This document shows positions 40,272-47,919 of a DNA stretch of 64,000 bases, in pieces. The notes beneath the pieces were generated by a model. That model was not told where the DNA came from and did not search any database. It saw only the letters and a list, made by a program, of their open reading frames with translations. Source of the DNA: DASQEH01 sp038237745 (GTDB lineage Bacteria; Actinomycetota; Actinomycetes; Propionibacteriales; Nocardioidaceae); assembly GCA_038237745.1 (NCBI GenBank), contig JBBRYJ010000002.1, positions 1-64,000 on the forward strand, written 5' to 3'. Positions within the stretch are counted from its first letter, which is position 1. The number at the start of each line of letters is the position of its first letter. The position numbers were made by a program, and so were the translations under genes.

Positions 40272-40936
40272 CGACTGACCTTGAACAGGCCCTGCCCAGC
40301 GCCCACTGCCCTTCGGTGACCCGTGCGTTCGCTGCAGCTCTGCGGGGTGAGCAGTGTCGCGTCCTCGGACCCGGCCCCGCGTCCCGGTCGCTGCCCACTG
40401 CCAGATGGCGCGCGACGGCCGACTCGGGTGACCTCGAGCTGCTGAGGCGTTGTGCCGACGCGACCGTCGACATCGGATGCGGTCCGGGTCGGATGACCTA
40501 CGCACTCCTCACCCAGGGCGTCATGGCGCTCGGCATCGACGTCGTGGCGGAGGCCATCGCGCAGACCCGCGCGCGGGGCGGAATGGCGCTGCACCGTGAC
40601 GTCTTCTCGACGCTTCCCGGTGAAGGCCGATGGGCCACGGCACTGCTGGCTGACGGCAACATCGGGATAGGTGGTGATCCTGTGAAGCTCTTGCGCAGAG
40701 TGCAGCGCCTGCTTGAGCCGTCGGGACGGGTCGTGGTCGACCTAGCACCGCCTGGGGGACCGATCCAGGTACACCGGATCAGGCTAGAGGTGCGGGGGGT
40801 GACGTCGCAGGCGTTCCCTTGGGCGGTCGTCCCCGCCGACCAGCTCGAGCTGCTCGCCGACGAGACGTCGCTGCGCATCCTCGAACTCGTCGACCACCGG
40901 GGCCGATGGTTCGCCCAGCTCGAAAGACAGGGCTGA
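40268..40936 (+). CDS. SAM-dependent methyltransferase
   Basis: 222 residues, class I methyltransferase. Motif I is VDIGCGPGRMTYALL (~69-83), followed by GIDVVAEAIAQTRARG and ADGNIGIGGDPVKLLRRV. It overlaps the DUF2064 stop (ATGA). From its position it may methylate the glycan or carrier made by the cluster; the substrate is unknown. Confidence 0.82.
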   Translation: MTTDLEQALPSAHCPSVTRAFAAALRGEQCRVLGPGPASRSLPTARWRATADSGDLELLRRCADATVDIGCGPGRMTYALLTQGVMALGIDVVAEAIAQTRARGGMALHRDVFSTLPGEGRWATALLADGNIGIGGDPVKLLRRVQRLLEPSGRVVVDLAPPGGPIQVHRIRLEVRGVTSQAFPWAVVPADQLELLADETSLRILELVDHRGRWFAQLERQG

Positions 40937-40940
40937 GACA

Positions 40941-42092
40941 ATGCTGCTCAAGGCCCCACAAGAGCAGGACTTCACCTCTCGCCTGCGCGGTCCTCAGGTC
41001 ACCGCTCGCATCGGCCTATGGCTTGGTATCTGCTTCCTCACGGCGTTCGTGACCGGCCTGATCAGCCACTTCGCGCAGGACACCCCGGGGTGGCTGACGT
41101 TTCCCACCCGACCGGTGTCGCTCTACCGGGTGACGCAGGGGCTCCACGTCATCTCCGGTACGGCAGCGATCCCGCTCCTGCTCGTCAAGCTCTGGTCCGT
41201 CTTCCCGAAGCTCTTCGAACGGCTGCATCTGCGCGACGTCCGCGTGCTGGCATTGGAGCTCTTCGAGCGCGGTTCGATCGCCGTCCTGGTGTCGGCGGCG
41301 ATCTTCCAGCTCGCGACCGGGCTCGCGAACTCCTCCCAGTGGTATCCCTGGTCGTTCAGCTTTCGTAGCACGCACTATGCCGTCGCGTGGGTCGTGATCG
41401 GGGCACTGCTCGTCCACATCGCTGTGAAGCTCCCGCTCATCCGCACCGCCCTGGGCGGACCCCTTGACGAAGACCCCGACGCGACAAGTGCGTCAGGTGG
41501 CCTCAGCCGTCGTGGGCTGCTTCGCACCACCTGGCTGGCGACCGGAGTGGCGGTTCTCGGATCGGCAGGCGCGACGGTGCCGCTTCTGCGCAAGGTGTCC
41601 GCATTCGGTGTCCGGTCGGGCGACGGGCCACAGGGTGTCCCGATCAACAAGAGCGCGGTAGCCGCGCAGGTGATTGGCCCGGCCACGCACCCTTCGTACA
41701 CGCTGTCGCTGATCAACGGAGCGAAGACCACTCAGCTCTCGCGTGCAGACCTCGAGAAGATGCCCCAGACGACAGCCACGTTGCCCATCGCGTGTGTCGA
41801 GGGATGGAGTGCCTCTGGTGACTGGACCGGTGTGCGCGTCAGCGACCTGCTCGATCTCATCGGCGCGCCCGCCGACGCCGACATCGAGGTCGAGTCCCTG
41901 CAACCTTCGGGGGGATACCGGGTCTCCGAGCTGCAGAGCCAGTTCGCGCGCGACCCGCTGACGCTGCTCGCGCTCGGGCTCGACGGCGAGACACTCAGCA
42001 TCGACCACGGATATCCATGCCGAATCATCGCTCCGGACCGACCGGGGGTCCTCCAGACCAAGTGGGTGGCGAAGATGACGGTGCTCGCGTGA
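40941..42092 (+). CDS. Membrane molybdopterin oxidoreductase with internal Tat motif
   Basis: 383 residues. Four helices at ~25-41, 68-85, 110-128 and 145-163 carry His residues (TQGLHVISG, THYAVAWVVIGALLVH) and could bind b-type haem. Then SRRGLLR at 189-195, a twin-arginine motif, precedes a fifth helix (~197-217) and a sulfite-oxidase-fold domain with Cys285 (PIACVEGWS) as the likely Mo ligand. The even helix count puts the RR motif in the cytoplasm, as for QcrA, where Sec inserts the first helices and Tat moves the last plus the cofactor domain. Starts 4 bases after the methyltransferase. Confidence 0.85.
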   Translation: MLLKAPQEQDFTSRLRGPQVTARIGLWLGICFLTAFVTGLISHFAQDTPGWLTFPTRPVSLYRVTQGLHVISGTAAIPLLLVKLWSVFPKLFERLHLRDVRVLALELFERGSIAVLVSAAIFQLATGLANSSQWYPWSFSFRSTHYAVAWVVIGALLVHIAVKLPLIRTALGGPLDEDPDATSASGGLSRRGLLRTTWLATGVAVLGSAGATVPLLRKVSAFGVRSGDGPQGVPINKSAVAAQVIGPATHPSYTLSLINGAKTTQLSRADLEKMPQTTATLPIACVEGWSASGDWTGVRVSDLLDLIGAPADADIEVESLQPSGGYRVSELQSQFARDPLTLLALGLDGETLSIDHGYPCRIIAPDRPGVLQTKWVAKMTVLA

Positions 42093-42592
42093 GCCGCGTC
42101 GCCGCGGGGCCCGCCGAGAGCATCCCGGGCTCCCGTAGCCGCGGCGAGGCGTTGGCGCGCGGCGTGCTGCTCGCCGCCGGTGTCGTCGTCGGCGCTGTCG
42201 GGGCGTGGAAGCTGCTGCAGTCGGGTCTCGACAACATCCTCGCCGCGCTCCGGTGGCTCGTCGGTGGCCTGCTCGCCCATGACGCGCTGCTCGCACCCGT
42301 CACCGTTGTGCTCGTGGTGTTGGCCGCCCGAGTCCTCCCCTGGTGGATGCGCGCCCCAGCCGCGGCGGGGCTGGTAGTCCTCGGCACGGTAACCGTCGCT
42401 GCCGTCCCCGTCCTCGGGCGCTTCGGCGCTCTAGCGGACAACCCAACCTTGCTCGACCGCAATTACACGGCCGGCTGGCTGGTGTTCGCCGCGATCGTGG
42501 TGCTGGCCGTTGCGGTCACAGCGTGGCGGCGGCGCTCCATCGGTGCCAGGCCGGACGTGACGGCGGGTCCGGACGCGCCTGCTCCTCGATGA
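42089..42592 (+). CDS. Small integral membrane protein
   Basis: About 167 residues from the GTG at 42089 (GTGA overlap with the molybdoenzyme stop). Four to five hydrophobic helices separated by short loops; ends in a polar Ala/Pro tail. No known domain. The tight coupling on both sides suggests a partner of the molybdoenzyme or of the sensor system that follows. Confidence 0.75.
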   Translation: MSRVAAGPAESIPGSRSRGEALARGVLLAAGVVVGAVGAWKLLQSGLDNILAALRWLVGGLLAHDALLAPVTVVLVVLAARVLPWWMRAPAAAGLVVLGTVTVAAVPVLGRFGALADNPTLLDRNYTAGWLVFAAIVVLAVAVTAWRRRSIGARPDVTAGPDAPAPR

Positions 42593-43269
42593 CAAGGGTC
42601 CTCGTCGTCGATGACGATCCCACCGTGCGTGAGGTCGTGGTCTCCTACCTCAGGGCGGAGGGCTATGACGTCAGCGAGGCGGCCGACGGGGAGTCCGGCC
42701 TGACCATGTTCGAGCGCGACCACCCGGACCTGATCGTGCTCGACATCATGCTGCCCGGCGTCGACGGTCTCGAAGTATGCCGCCGTGTGAGGGCGGCCAG
42801 CGACGTGCCGATCATCATGCTGACGGCCCTCGGCAGTGAGGCGGACCGGGTGGTGGGCCTCGAGCTGGGAGCCGACGACTACCTCACCAAGCCCTTCAGC
42901 CCGCGCGAGCTGGTGTTGCGGATCGGCTCGGTGCTGCGGCGTGCCGGGGAGGCTGCTTCGCCAGACCCGCTGGTCCTCCGAGACAGCGGGCTCGTCGTCG
43001 ACGGACCGAGCCGGACAGTCACCGTCAGGGGGACGCCCGTGACCCTCACACTTCGCGAGTTCGATTTACTGAGGTTCCTGGTGTCGCACCCGGACGTGGC
43101 GTTCACCCGGGTCGAGCTGCTCGAGAAGGTGTGGGGCTGGTCTTTCGGCGACCAGTCAACCGTGACCGTGCACGTCCGACGCCTTCGCGAGAAGATAGAG
43201 GAGGACCCCACCACACCCACCAGACTGGTGACCGTGTGGGGAGTCGGCTATCGATGGGCGCAGGCATGA
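42589..43269 (+). CDS. OmpR-family response regulator
   Basis: 226 residues. Receiver domain with acidic pocket DDD at 8-10, phospho-acceptor Asp52 (VLDIMLPGVDG), Thr79 and Lys101 (LTKPFSPREL), then a winged-helix DNA-binding domain (LTLREFDLLRFLVSHP, STVTVHVRRLREKIE). Overlaps the previous stop (ATGA) and the following kinase (ATGA), so regulator and kinase are made together. Confidence 0.93.
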   Translation: MTRVLVVDDDPTVREVVVSYLRAEGYDVSEAADGESGLTMFERDHPDLIVLDIMLPGVDGLEVCRRVRAASDVPIIMLTALGSEADRVVGLELGADDYLTKPFSPRELVLRIGSVLRRAGEAASPDPLVLRDSGLVVDGPSRTVTVRGTPVTLTLREFDLLRFLVSHPDVAFTRVELLEKVWGWSFGDQSTVTVHVRRLREKIEEDPTTPTRLVTVWGVGYRWAQA

Positions 43270-44375
43270 GTCAAGACGTTCCTTCTATCGTCGCCATGGC
43301 GGCGGGATGGGCTGCTGCGGTCGGCGTCGTCGGTCTCGTCGTCGCGCATGTGGTCAGGCGCAGGTCCTTGAGATGGGCGTTTGCGACGGTCGTCTTGAGC
43401 GCCGTGCTGGGTCTGGTCGCCGGAGTGGTTGGCGCCGCGAGGTCGATGTTCTTGTCCGGACACGACTTCAGAGTCGTCCTGTGGGTGGCCGCAACCGCGG
43501 GCTTGGTCTCCTTGGCATTCGCGCTGATCGTGGCCCGACATGCTGTGCGGGGGTCCCGGGCCGTGCAGGAGGCGACCCGGCTGCTGGGTGAGGACGGCAT
43601 GTTCGTCGTTCCGAAGGGCACATCGTCGGAGCTGTCGCAGCTTTCGTCGCAGCTCGCGGACACGTCGAACCGGCTGGCAGAGTCGCGAGACCGCGAACGT
43701 GCGCTGGAGACGTCGAGGCGAGAGCTCGTGGCGTGGGTCTCCCATGACCTGCGCACACCGCTCGCCGGTCTGCGGGCGATGGCCGAGGCGCTCGAGGACG
43801 GACTGGCCGAGGATCCGGCGCGCTACCACGCCCAGATGCGCGAGACGGTTGACCGGATGACCCGGATGGTCGACGACCTGTTCGAGCTCTCGCGGCTGCA
43901 CTCCGGATCGTTCGAGCTCACACTCGAGTCGGTCCGGCTCGAGGAGGCGATCAGCGAGACGCTCGCCGTGAGCGACCCCGTGGCCCGCGCCAGCGGCGTA
44001 AGGCTCGGTGGGTACGCGGAGCCCGGAGTCGAGGTGTTCGCCGACTCCCGTGAGCTCGGCCGAGTGCTCGGGAACCTCGTCACGAACGCCATCCGTCATA
44101 CCCCGAGCGAGGGTGTCGTCGAAGTGGTCGCCCGGGCTCGAGGTGAGGAGGTCGAGCTAGTCGTGAGCGACGGGTGCGGCGGCATCCCGGAAGAGGACCT
44201 GCCGCGGGTGTTCGACGTGGCGTGGCGGGGCAGCCATGCGCGTACGCCGGGAGCGATGGCCGGTTCGGGTCTCGGCCTGGCGATCGTCAGAGGCATCGTC
44301 GACGCACACAAGGGCTCGGTACAGGTCGACAACGTCGACGGCGGGTGCCGTTTCCTGGTGCGGCTGCCGGCCTAG
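43266..44375 (+). CDS. Membrane sensor histidine kinase
   Basis: 369 residues. Three predicted helices (~10-30, 38-58, 70-90) with very short external loops, a HAMP-like linker, then the DHp box WVSHDLRTPLAGL with His160 and the ATPase N, G1 and G2 boxes (NLVTNAIRHTP, SDGCGGIPEED, GSGLGLAIVRG). The near absence of an extracellular domain suggests it senses a membrane signal or a membrane partner. Cognate of the response regulator before it. Confidence 0.92.
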   Translation: MSQDVPSIVAMAAGWAAAVGVVGLVVAHVVRRRSLRWAFATVVLSAVLGLVAGVVGAARSMFLSGHDFRVVLWVAATAGLVSLAFALIVARHAVRGSRAVQEATRLLGEDGMFVVPKGTSSELSQLSSQLADTSNRLAESRDRERALETSRRELVAWVSHDLRTPLAGLRAMAEALEDGLAEDPARYHAQMRETVDRMTRMVDDLFELSRLHSGSFELTLESVRLEEAISETLAVSDPVARASGVRLGGYAEPGVEVFADSRELGRVLGNLVTNAIRHTPSEGVVEVVARARGEEVELVVSDGCGGIPEEDLPRVFDVAWRGSHARTPGAMAGSGLGLAIVRGIVDAHKGSVQVDNVDGGCRFLVRLPA

Positions 44376-44480
44376 CTCGACACTCGGCCCTCGGCAGGGT
44401 GCCCGGCTAGGCGCTGACAGCGCCAGGCCCGGCGACGTAGGGTGTGCGCAACGAGCGGGTGGACCGACAGCGAGGTCACG

Positions 44481-44675
44481 GTGCGACACACGGAGTTCTG
44501 GGCTCGGATGGACGCCGCCTTGGGGTCGTCGTACGCGAGCACGTGGGCGAAGGAACAGGTTCTGGAAGGACTCGACCAGATGACGGTCCGACAGGCGTTC
44601 GACGCGGGCTGGGACGCCAAGACCATCTGGCGCGAGGTATCGCGGGTGCTCGAGCTGCCGATGCGGGACCGCTGA
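44481..44675 (+). CDS. DUF3046 protein
   Basis: 64 residues: RHTEFWARMDAALGSSYAST, LDQMTVRQAFDAGWDAKTIW. This is the whole DUF3046 family, found next to recA in many actinobacteria, with unknown function. The GTG at 44481 is the family-typical start. Confidence 0.85.
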   Translation: MRHTEFWARMDAALGSSYASTWAKEQVLEGLDQMTVRQAFDAGWDAKTIWREVSRVLELPMRDR

Positions 44676-44801
44676 CCCCGCCGCGCGCCCAGCCCCGCCG
44701 AGAGGGCGAAGATGGTCGGCCGAGCGGGCCAAGTGTCCCGCCGAGCGGGCCGCAAGGTTCACGTCCAGTCGAGGATGATTGCTGGGCGTGTCGAGGAAGC
44801 T

Positions 44802-44817
44802 TCGAACACATGTTCGG
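44802..44817. promoter_or_regulatory. LexA (SOS) box upstream of recA
   Basis: TCGAAC-ACAT-GTTCGG matches the actinobacterial LexA consensus TCGAAC-N4-GTTCGA in 15 of the 16 positions. It lies ~140 bases before the recA start. LexA would repress recA from here until RecA-stimulated self-cleavage. Confidence 0.85.
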
Positions 44818-44883
44818 GATACGTTATCCAGATCACCAGGCGACTCGACGCTCTTCTCCCCAGGCCACCGGCGGCCATAGCAA

Positions 44884-44906
44884 GTGTCGGCGGCGACGTC
44901 TAGCGT
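44884..44906 (+). promoter_or_regulatory. RecA-independent (PafBC-type) promoter of recA
   Basis: GTGTCGGCG, eight bases, TAGCGT. This matches 7 of 9 bases of the known mycobacterial RecA-NDp element TTGTCRGTG-N8-TANNNT, with exact spacing. It would give recA a second DNA-damage input that does not need LexA cleavage. Confidence 0.6.
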
Positions 44907-44958
44907 CGTGTTTACGACAGCGAAGGTCACGGGTTCTCCAACCCCTCACACGTTACGG

Positions 44959-46023
44959 ATGGCAGAGATGGCTGCAGTAGCAGATCGTTCCAAGGCGCTC
45001 GACAACGCACTAGCGCAGATCGAGCGGTCCCATGGCAAAGGGTCGGTGATGCGGCTCGGCGACCAAGGACGCGCGCCGATCGAGGTGATCCCGACCGGCG
45101 CGATCGCGCTCGACATCGCACTCGGGATCGGGGGCCTGCCGCGGGGACGGGTTGTCGAGATCTACGGGCCGGAGTCCTCGGGAAAGACCACGGTCGCGTT
45201 GCACGCGGTCGCCAACGCACAGAAGGGTGGGGGGATCGCGGCCTTCATCGACGCGGAGCACGCTCTCGACCCGGATTACGCGCAACGCCTCGGGGTCGAC
45301 ACCGACGCCTTGTTGGTCTCCCAGCCCGACAGTGGGGAGCAGGCTCTCGAGATCGCCGACATGCTCATTCGCTCAGGCGCGCTCGACATCATCGTCATCG
45401 ACTCTGTCGCCGCACTCGTTCCCAGGGCGGAGATCGAGGGCGAGATGGGTGACTCCCACGTCGGCTTACAGGCACGGTTGATGAGCCAAGCCTTGCGCAA
45501 GCTCACCGGTGCCTTGAGCAACTCGGGCACCACGATGATCTTCATCAACCAGCTCCGCGAGAAGATCGGAGTCATGTTCGGGTCTCCCGAAACGACGACA
45601 GGCGGGCGGGCACTGAAGTTCTACTCGTCGGTAAGACTTGACGTGCGCCGTATCGAAAGCCTCAAGGACGGCACGGACTTCGTGGGTAACCGCACCCGGA
45701 TCAAGGTGGCGAAGAACAAATGCGCCCCCCCTTTCAAGCAGGCAGAGTTCGACATCATGTACGGGCAGGGCATCAGTCGTGAAGGTGGCTTGATCGACGT
45801 CGGCGTCGATACCGGACTGGTGCGTAAGGCGGGCGCTTGGTACACCTACGAGGGTGACCAGCTCGGTCAGGGGAAGGAGAACTCGCGAACCTTCCTGCGC
45901 GACAACCCTGATCTGGCCAACGAGCTCGAGAAGCGCATCCTGGAGAAGCTGGGCATCGGCGCGACGCTGACGGCGGAGCCGTCGATCGACGCGCCTGCCG
46001 AGCCGGTGGACATCGATTTCTGA
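44959..46023 (+). CDS. recA: Recombinase RecA
   Basis: 354 residues. Walker A GPESSGKTT at 70-78, Walker B region LDIIVIDSVAALVPRAE, DNA loops L1/L2 (EGEMGDSHVGLQARLMSQ, GSPETTTGGRALKFY) and the C-terminal acidic tail. Strand exchange and LexA co-protease. No intein is present, unlike some mycobacteria. ATG at 44959 or 44968 are both possible; neither has a strong ribosome binding site. Confidence 0.96.
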   Translation: MAEMAAVADRSKALDNALAQIERSHGKGSVMRLGDQGRAPIEVIPTGAIALDIALGIGGLPRGRVVEIYGPESSGKTTVALHAVANAQKGGGIAAFIDAEHALDPDYAQRLGVDTDALLVSQPDSGEQALEIADMLIRSGALDIIVIDSVAALVPRAEIEGEMGDSHVGLQARLMSQALRKLTGALSNSGTTMIFINQLREKIGVMFGSPETTTGGRALKFYSSVRLDVRRIESLKDGTDFVGNRTRIKVAKNKCAPPFKQAEFDIMYGQGISREGGLIDVGVDTGLVRKAGAWYTYEGDQLGQGKENSRTFLRDNPDLANELEKRILEKLGIGATLTAEPSIDAPAEPVDIDF

Positions 46024-46619
46024 TGCGCCGTCGGCGACGGGCCGCTGAAGAGCCCGCCGAGAATGATCGCGAGCTGGGACCGGCAGCAGATCCGGAGTCC
46101 GTCGCTCGCAACATTCTGCTCAGCAAGCTGACAGGGCAGGCGCGTTCTCGCCACGAACTGGCTGAGGCTCTTGACGCGAGGAACGTACCGATCGAGGTAG
46201 CGACAGCGGTGCTCGACCGGTTCGAGGAGGTCGGTCTCGTCGACGACCAGGCGTTCGCCGAAGCATGGGTGCAGTCGCGGCAGTCCACCCGCGGGTTGTC
46301 ACGAAGGGCCCTTGCCCTCGAACTGCGCCGCAAGGGCATCGACGATGAGCTCGTGCAAGACGCAGTCGCGACGATCGACCCGGAAGAGGAGCGGGGCCGG
46401 GCGCGTGCCCTGGTTGACAAGAGACTGGCGAGCACGCGCCGTCTCGATCGTCAGTCACGCTTCCGGAGGCTCACCGCTGCGCTCGCTCGCAAGGGGTACA
46501 CACCCGGTGTTTGCACCTCCGTGGTGCGTGAGGCTCTCGCCGACGACGAACGGTCGATCGGAGATGGCAGCGCAGGTGAGCTTGACGAGGTCATCCGCGA
46601 CGACTCCGCGCTCGACTGA
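46023..46619 (+). CDS. recX: Regulatory protein RecX
   Basis: 198 residues, all-helical RecX repeats: ARNILLSKLTGQARSRHELA, VGLVDDQAFAEAWVQSRQ, LSRRALALELRRKGID. Modulates RecA filaments. The ATG shares its first base with the recA stop codon, so it is coupled. Confidence 0.92.
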   Translation: MRRRRRAAEEPAENDRELGPAADPESVARNILLSKLTGQARSRHELAEALDARNVPIEVATAVLDRFEEVGLVDDQAFAEAWVQSRQSTRGLSRRALALELRRKGIDDELVQDAVATIDPEEERGRARALVDKRLASTRRLDRQSRFRRLTAALARKGYTPGVCTSVVREALADDERSIGDGSAGELDEVIRDDSALD

Positions 46620-46645
46620 GCCCCCATGTAGCCGGCCCGCTCCGG

Positions 46646-46651
46646 TAATCT
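46646..46651 (+). promoter_or_regulatory. Leaderless-type -10 element of the sulfite-oxidase-fold gene
   Basis: TAATCT, six bases (CGCGCC), then ATG at 46658. Confidence 0.5.
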
Positions 46652-46657
46652 CGCGCC

Positions 46658-47794
46658 ATGCCGTCAGCGCGACCAGCACCTGCGTCGCCGGAGCGCCGTG
46701 CGGGAGCGGATCGGATCGTCAAGCCACTGCCAGCCGAGTGGTTTGTCGACCATGACACCAACGCGGAGATGCGCTGGGAGTCCGCCGCAAACCAGCGATT
46801 CGCAACCTCCAACGACCGATTCTTCGTTCGCAACCACACGAGGACGCCGTTGGTCGACGCGGCCACGTACCGCCTCGAGCTGTACGGCGACGGACTAGCC
46901 GGTCGACCGACGGCGGAGCGGCCCGTCATCTTGTCGCTTGACGACATCAACGCGCTGCCGAAGTACCGCATCAGCGCGTTCCTCGAGTGCACCGGGAACG
47001 GTCGAGCGTTGTTCGACATCCAGCAGGGGATGGCTGTCCCGGGGACACCGTGGCTCCTCGGCGGCATAGGAATGGCGACGTGGGGTGGTGTGCGCCTGTC
47101 GTCGGTCCTCAGACTGGCTGGGCTACGACCGGAAGCCGTCGACGTGATGGCCACCGGTCTCGACGACCCCTTCATTGTCGACGGCGTCGACTACGGGAGG
47201 GTGCGTCGCCCGATTCCAGTGTCGAAAGCCTTGAACGACTGCATGCTCGCGGTCGAGATGAACGGTGAGCCGCTCCGCCCCGACCATGGCTATCCGCTAC
47301 GGCTGTTCGTCCCCGGCTGGGTCGGCATTGCAAGCATCAAATGGCTCGGCCAGCTCGAAGTATCGACGACGCGGCTCGAGTCGCCCTGGAACACGACGTT
47401 CTACAGGATGACGGGTGGCGACTACCCTGCGGACTCGCCGCCCCTGACCGATGTACCCGTGACCAGCAGTTTCGAGCTTCCCTGGGATGCGGTATTCAGG
47501 GCCGGCGAACAGGTCACCCTAGCCGGCAGGTCATGGTCCGGGGCGGCGGCCATCGAGCGGGTCGAGGTGAGCGTCGACGGCGGGGAGACGTGGCAGACAC
47601 CGCGCCTGAACGGGCCGAACGCCAAGCACTCATGGGCCCGCTGGGAGGTGTCATGGGTCCCACGGCCCGGCAGCTACGAACTGCTCGCTCGGGCGACTGA
47701 CAAGCTGGGCCGCACCCAGCCCGACACCGTGCCATTCAACTCCGAGGGATACCTGTTCTGGGCCGTCGTACGGCACCCCGTCACCGTGATCTGA
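46658..47794 (+). CDS. Sulfite-oxidase-family molybdopterin enzyme
   Basis: 378 residues. Oxidoreductase molybdopterin domain with the Mo-ligand Cys in FLECTGNGRALF (~112), RPDHGYPLRLFVPGW, then a C-terminal Mo-co dimerisation domain (EVSVDGGETWQTP). No signal peptide, Tat motif or membrane helix, so it should be cytoplasmic, unlike the membrane molybdoenzyme at 40941. The electron acceptor and substrate are unknown. Confidence 0.88.
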   Translation: MPSARPAPASPERRAGADRIVKPLPAEWFVDHDTNAEMRWESAANQRFATSNDRFFVRNHTRTPLVDAATYRLELYGDGLAGRPTAERPVILSLDDINALPKYRISAFLECTGNGRALFDIQQGMAVPGTPWLLGGIGMATWGGVRLSSVLRLAGLRPEAVDVMATGLDDPFIVDGVDYGRVRRPIPVSKALNDCMLAVEMNGEPLRPDHGYPLRLFVPGWVGIASIKWLGQLEVSTTRLESPWNTTFYRMTGGDYPADSPPLTDVPVTSSFELPWDAVFRAGEQVTLAGRSWSGAAAIERVEVSVDGGETWQTPRLNGPNAKHSWARWEVSWVPRPGSYELLARATDKLGRTQPDTVPFNSEGYLFWAVVRHPVTVI

Positions 47795-47797
47795 GGT

Positions 47798-47821
47798 CTC
47801 GCCTGCGGGAGCGGAGGCGAG
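47798..47821. terminator. Hairpin after the sulfite-oxidase-fold gene
   Basis: CTCGCCT, 10-base loop, AGGCGAG, starting 3 bases past the stop. No T-run; a modest terminator candidate. Confidence 0.4.
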
Positions 47822-47919
47822 CACCCTGACGTCGGGCCACCACTCAAGTGGGCACCCGGCCGGCCCATGGAACCGTCAGGAGATCCAGACGTCAGCGCCA
47901 CCCGTCATACTTGGCTGCT

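Noticed and set aside
44884..44958. Longer recA start at GTG 44884
   Set aside because: It would place 25 non-conserved residues before the RecA core and would start inside the predicted promoter.
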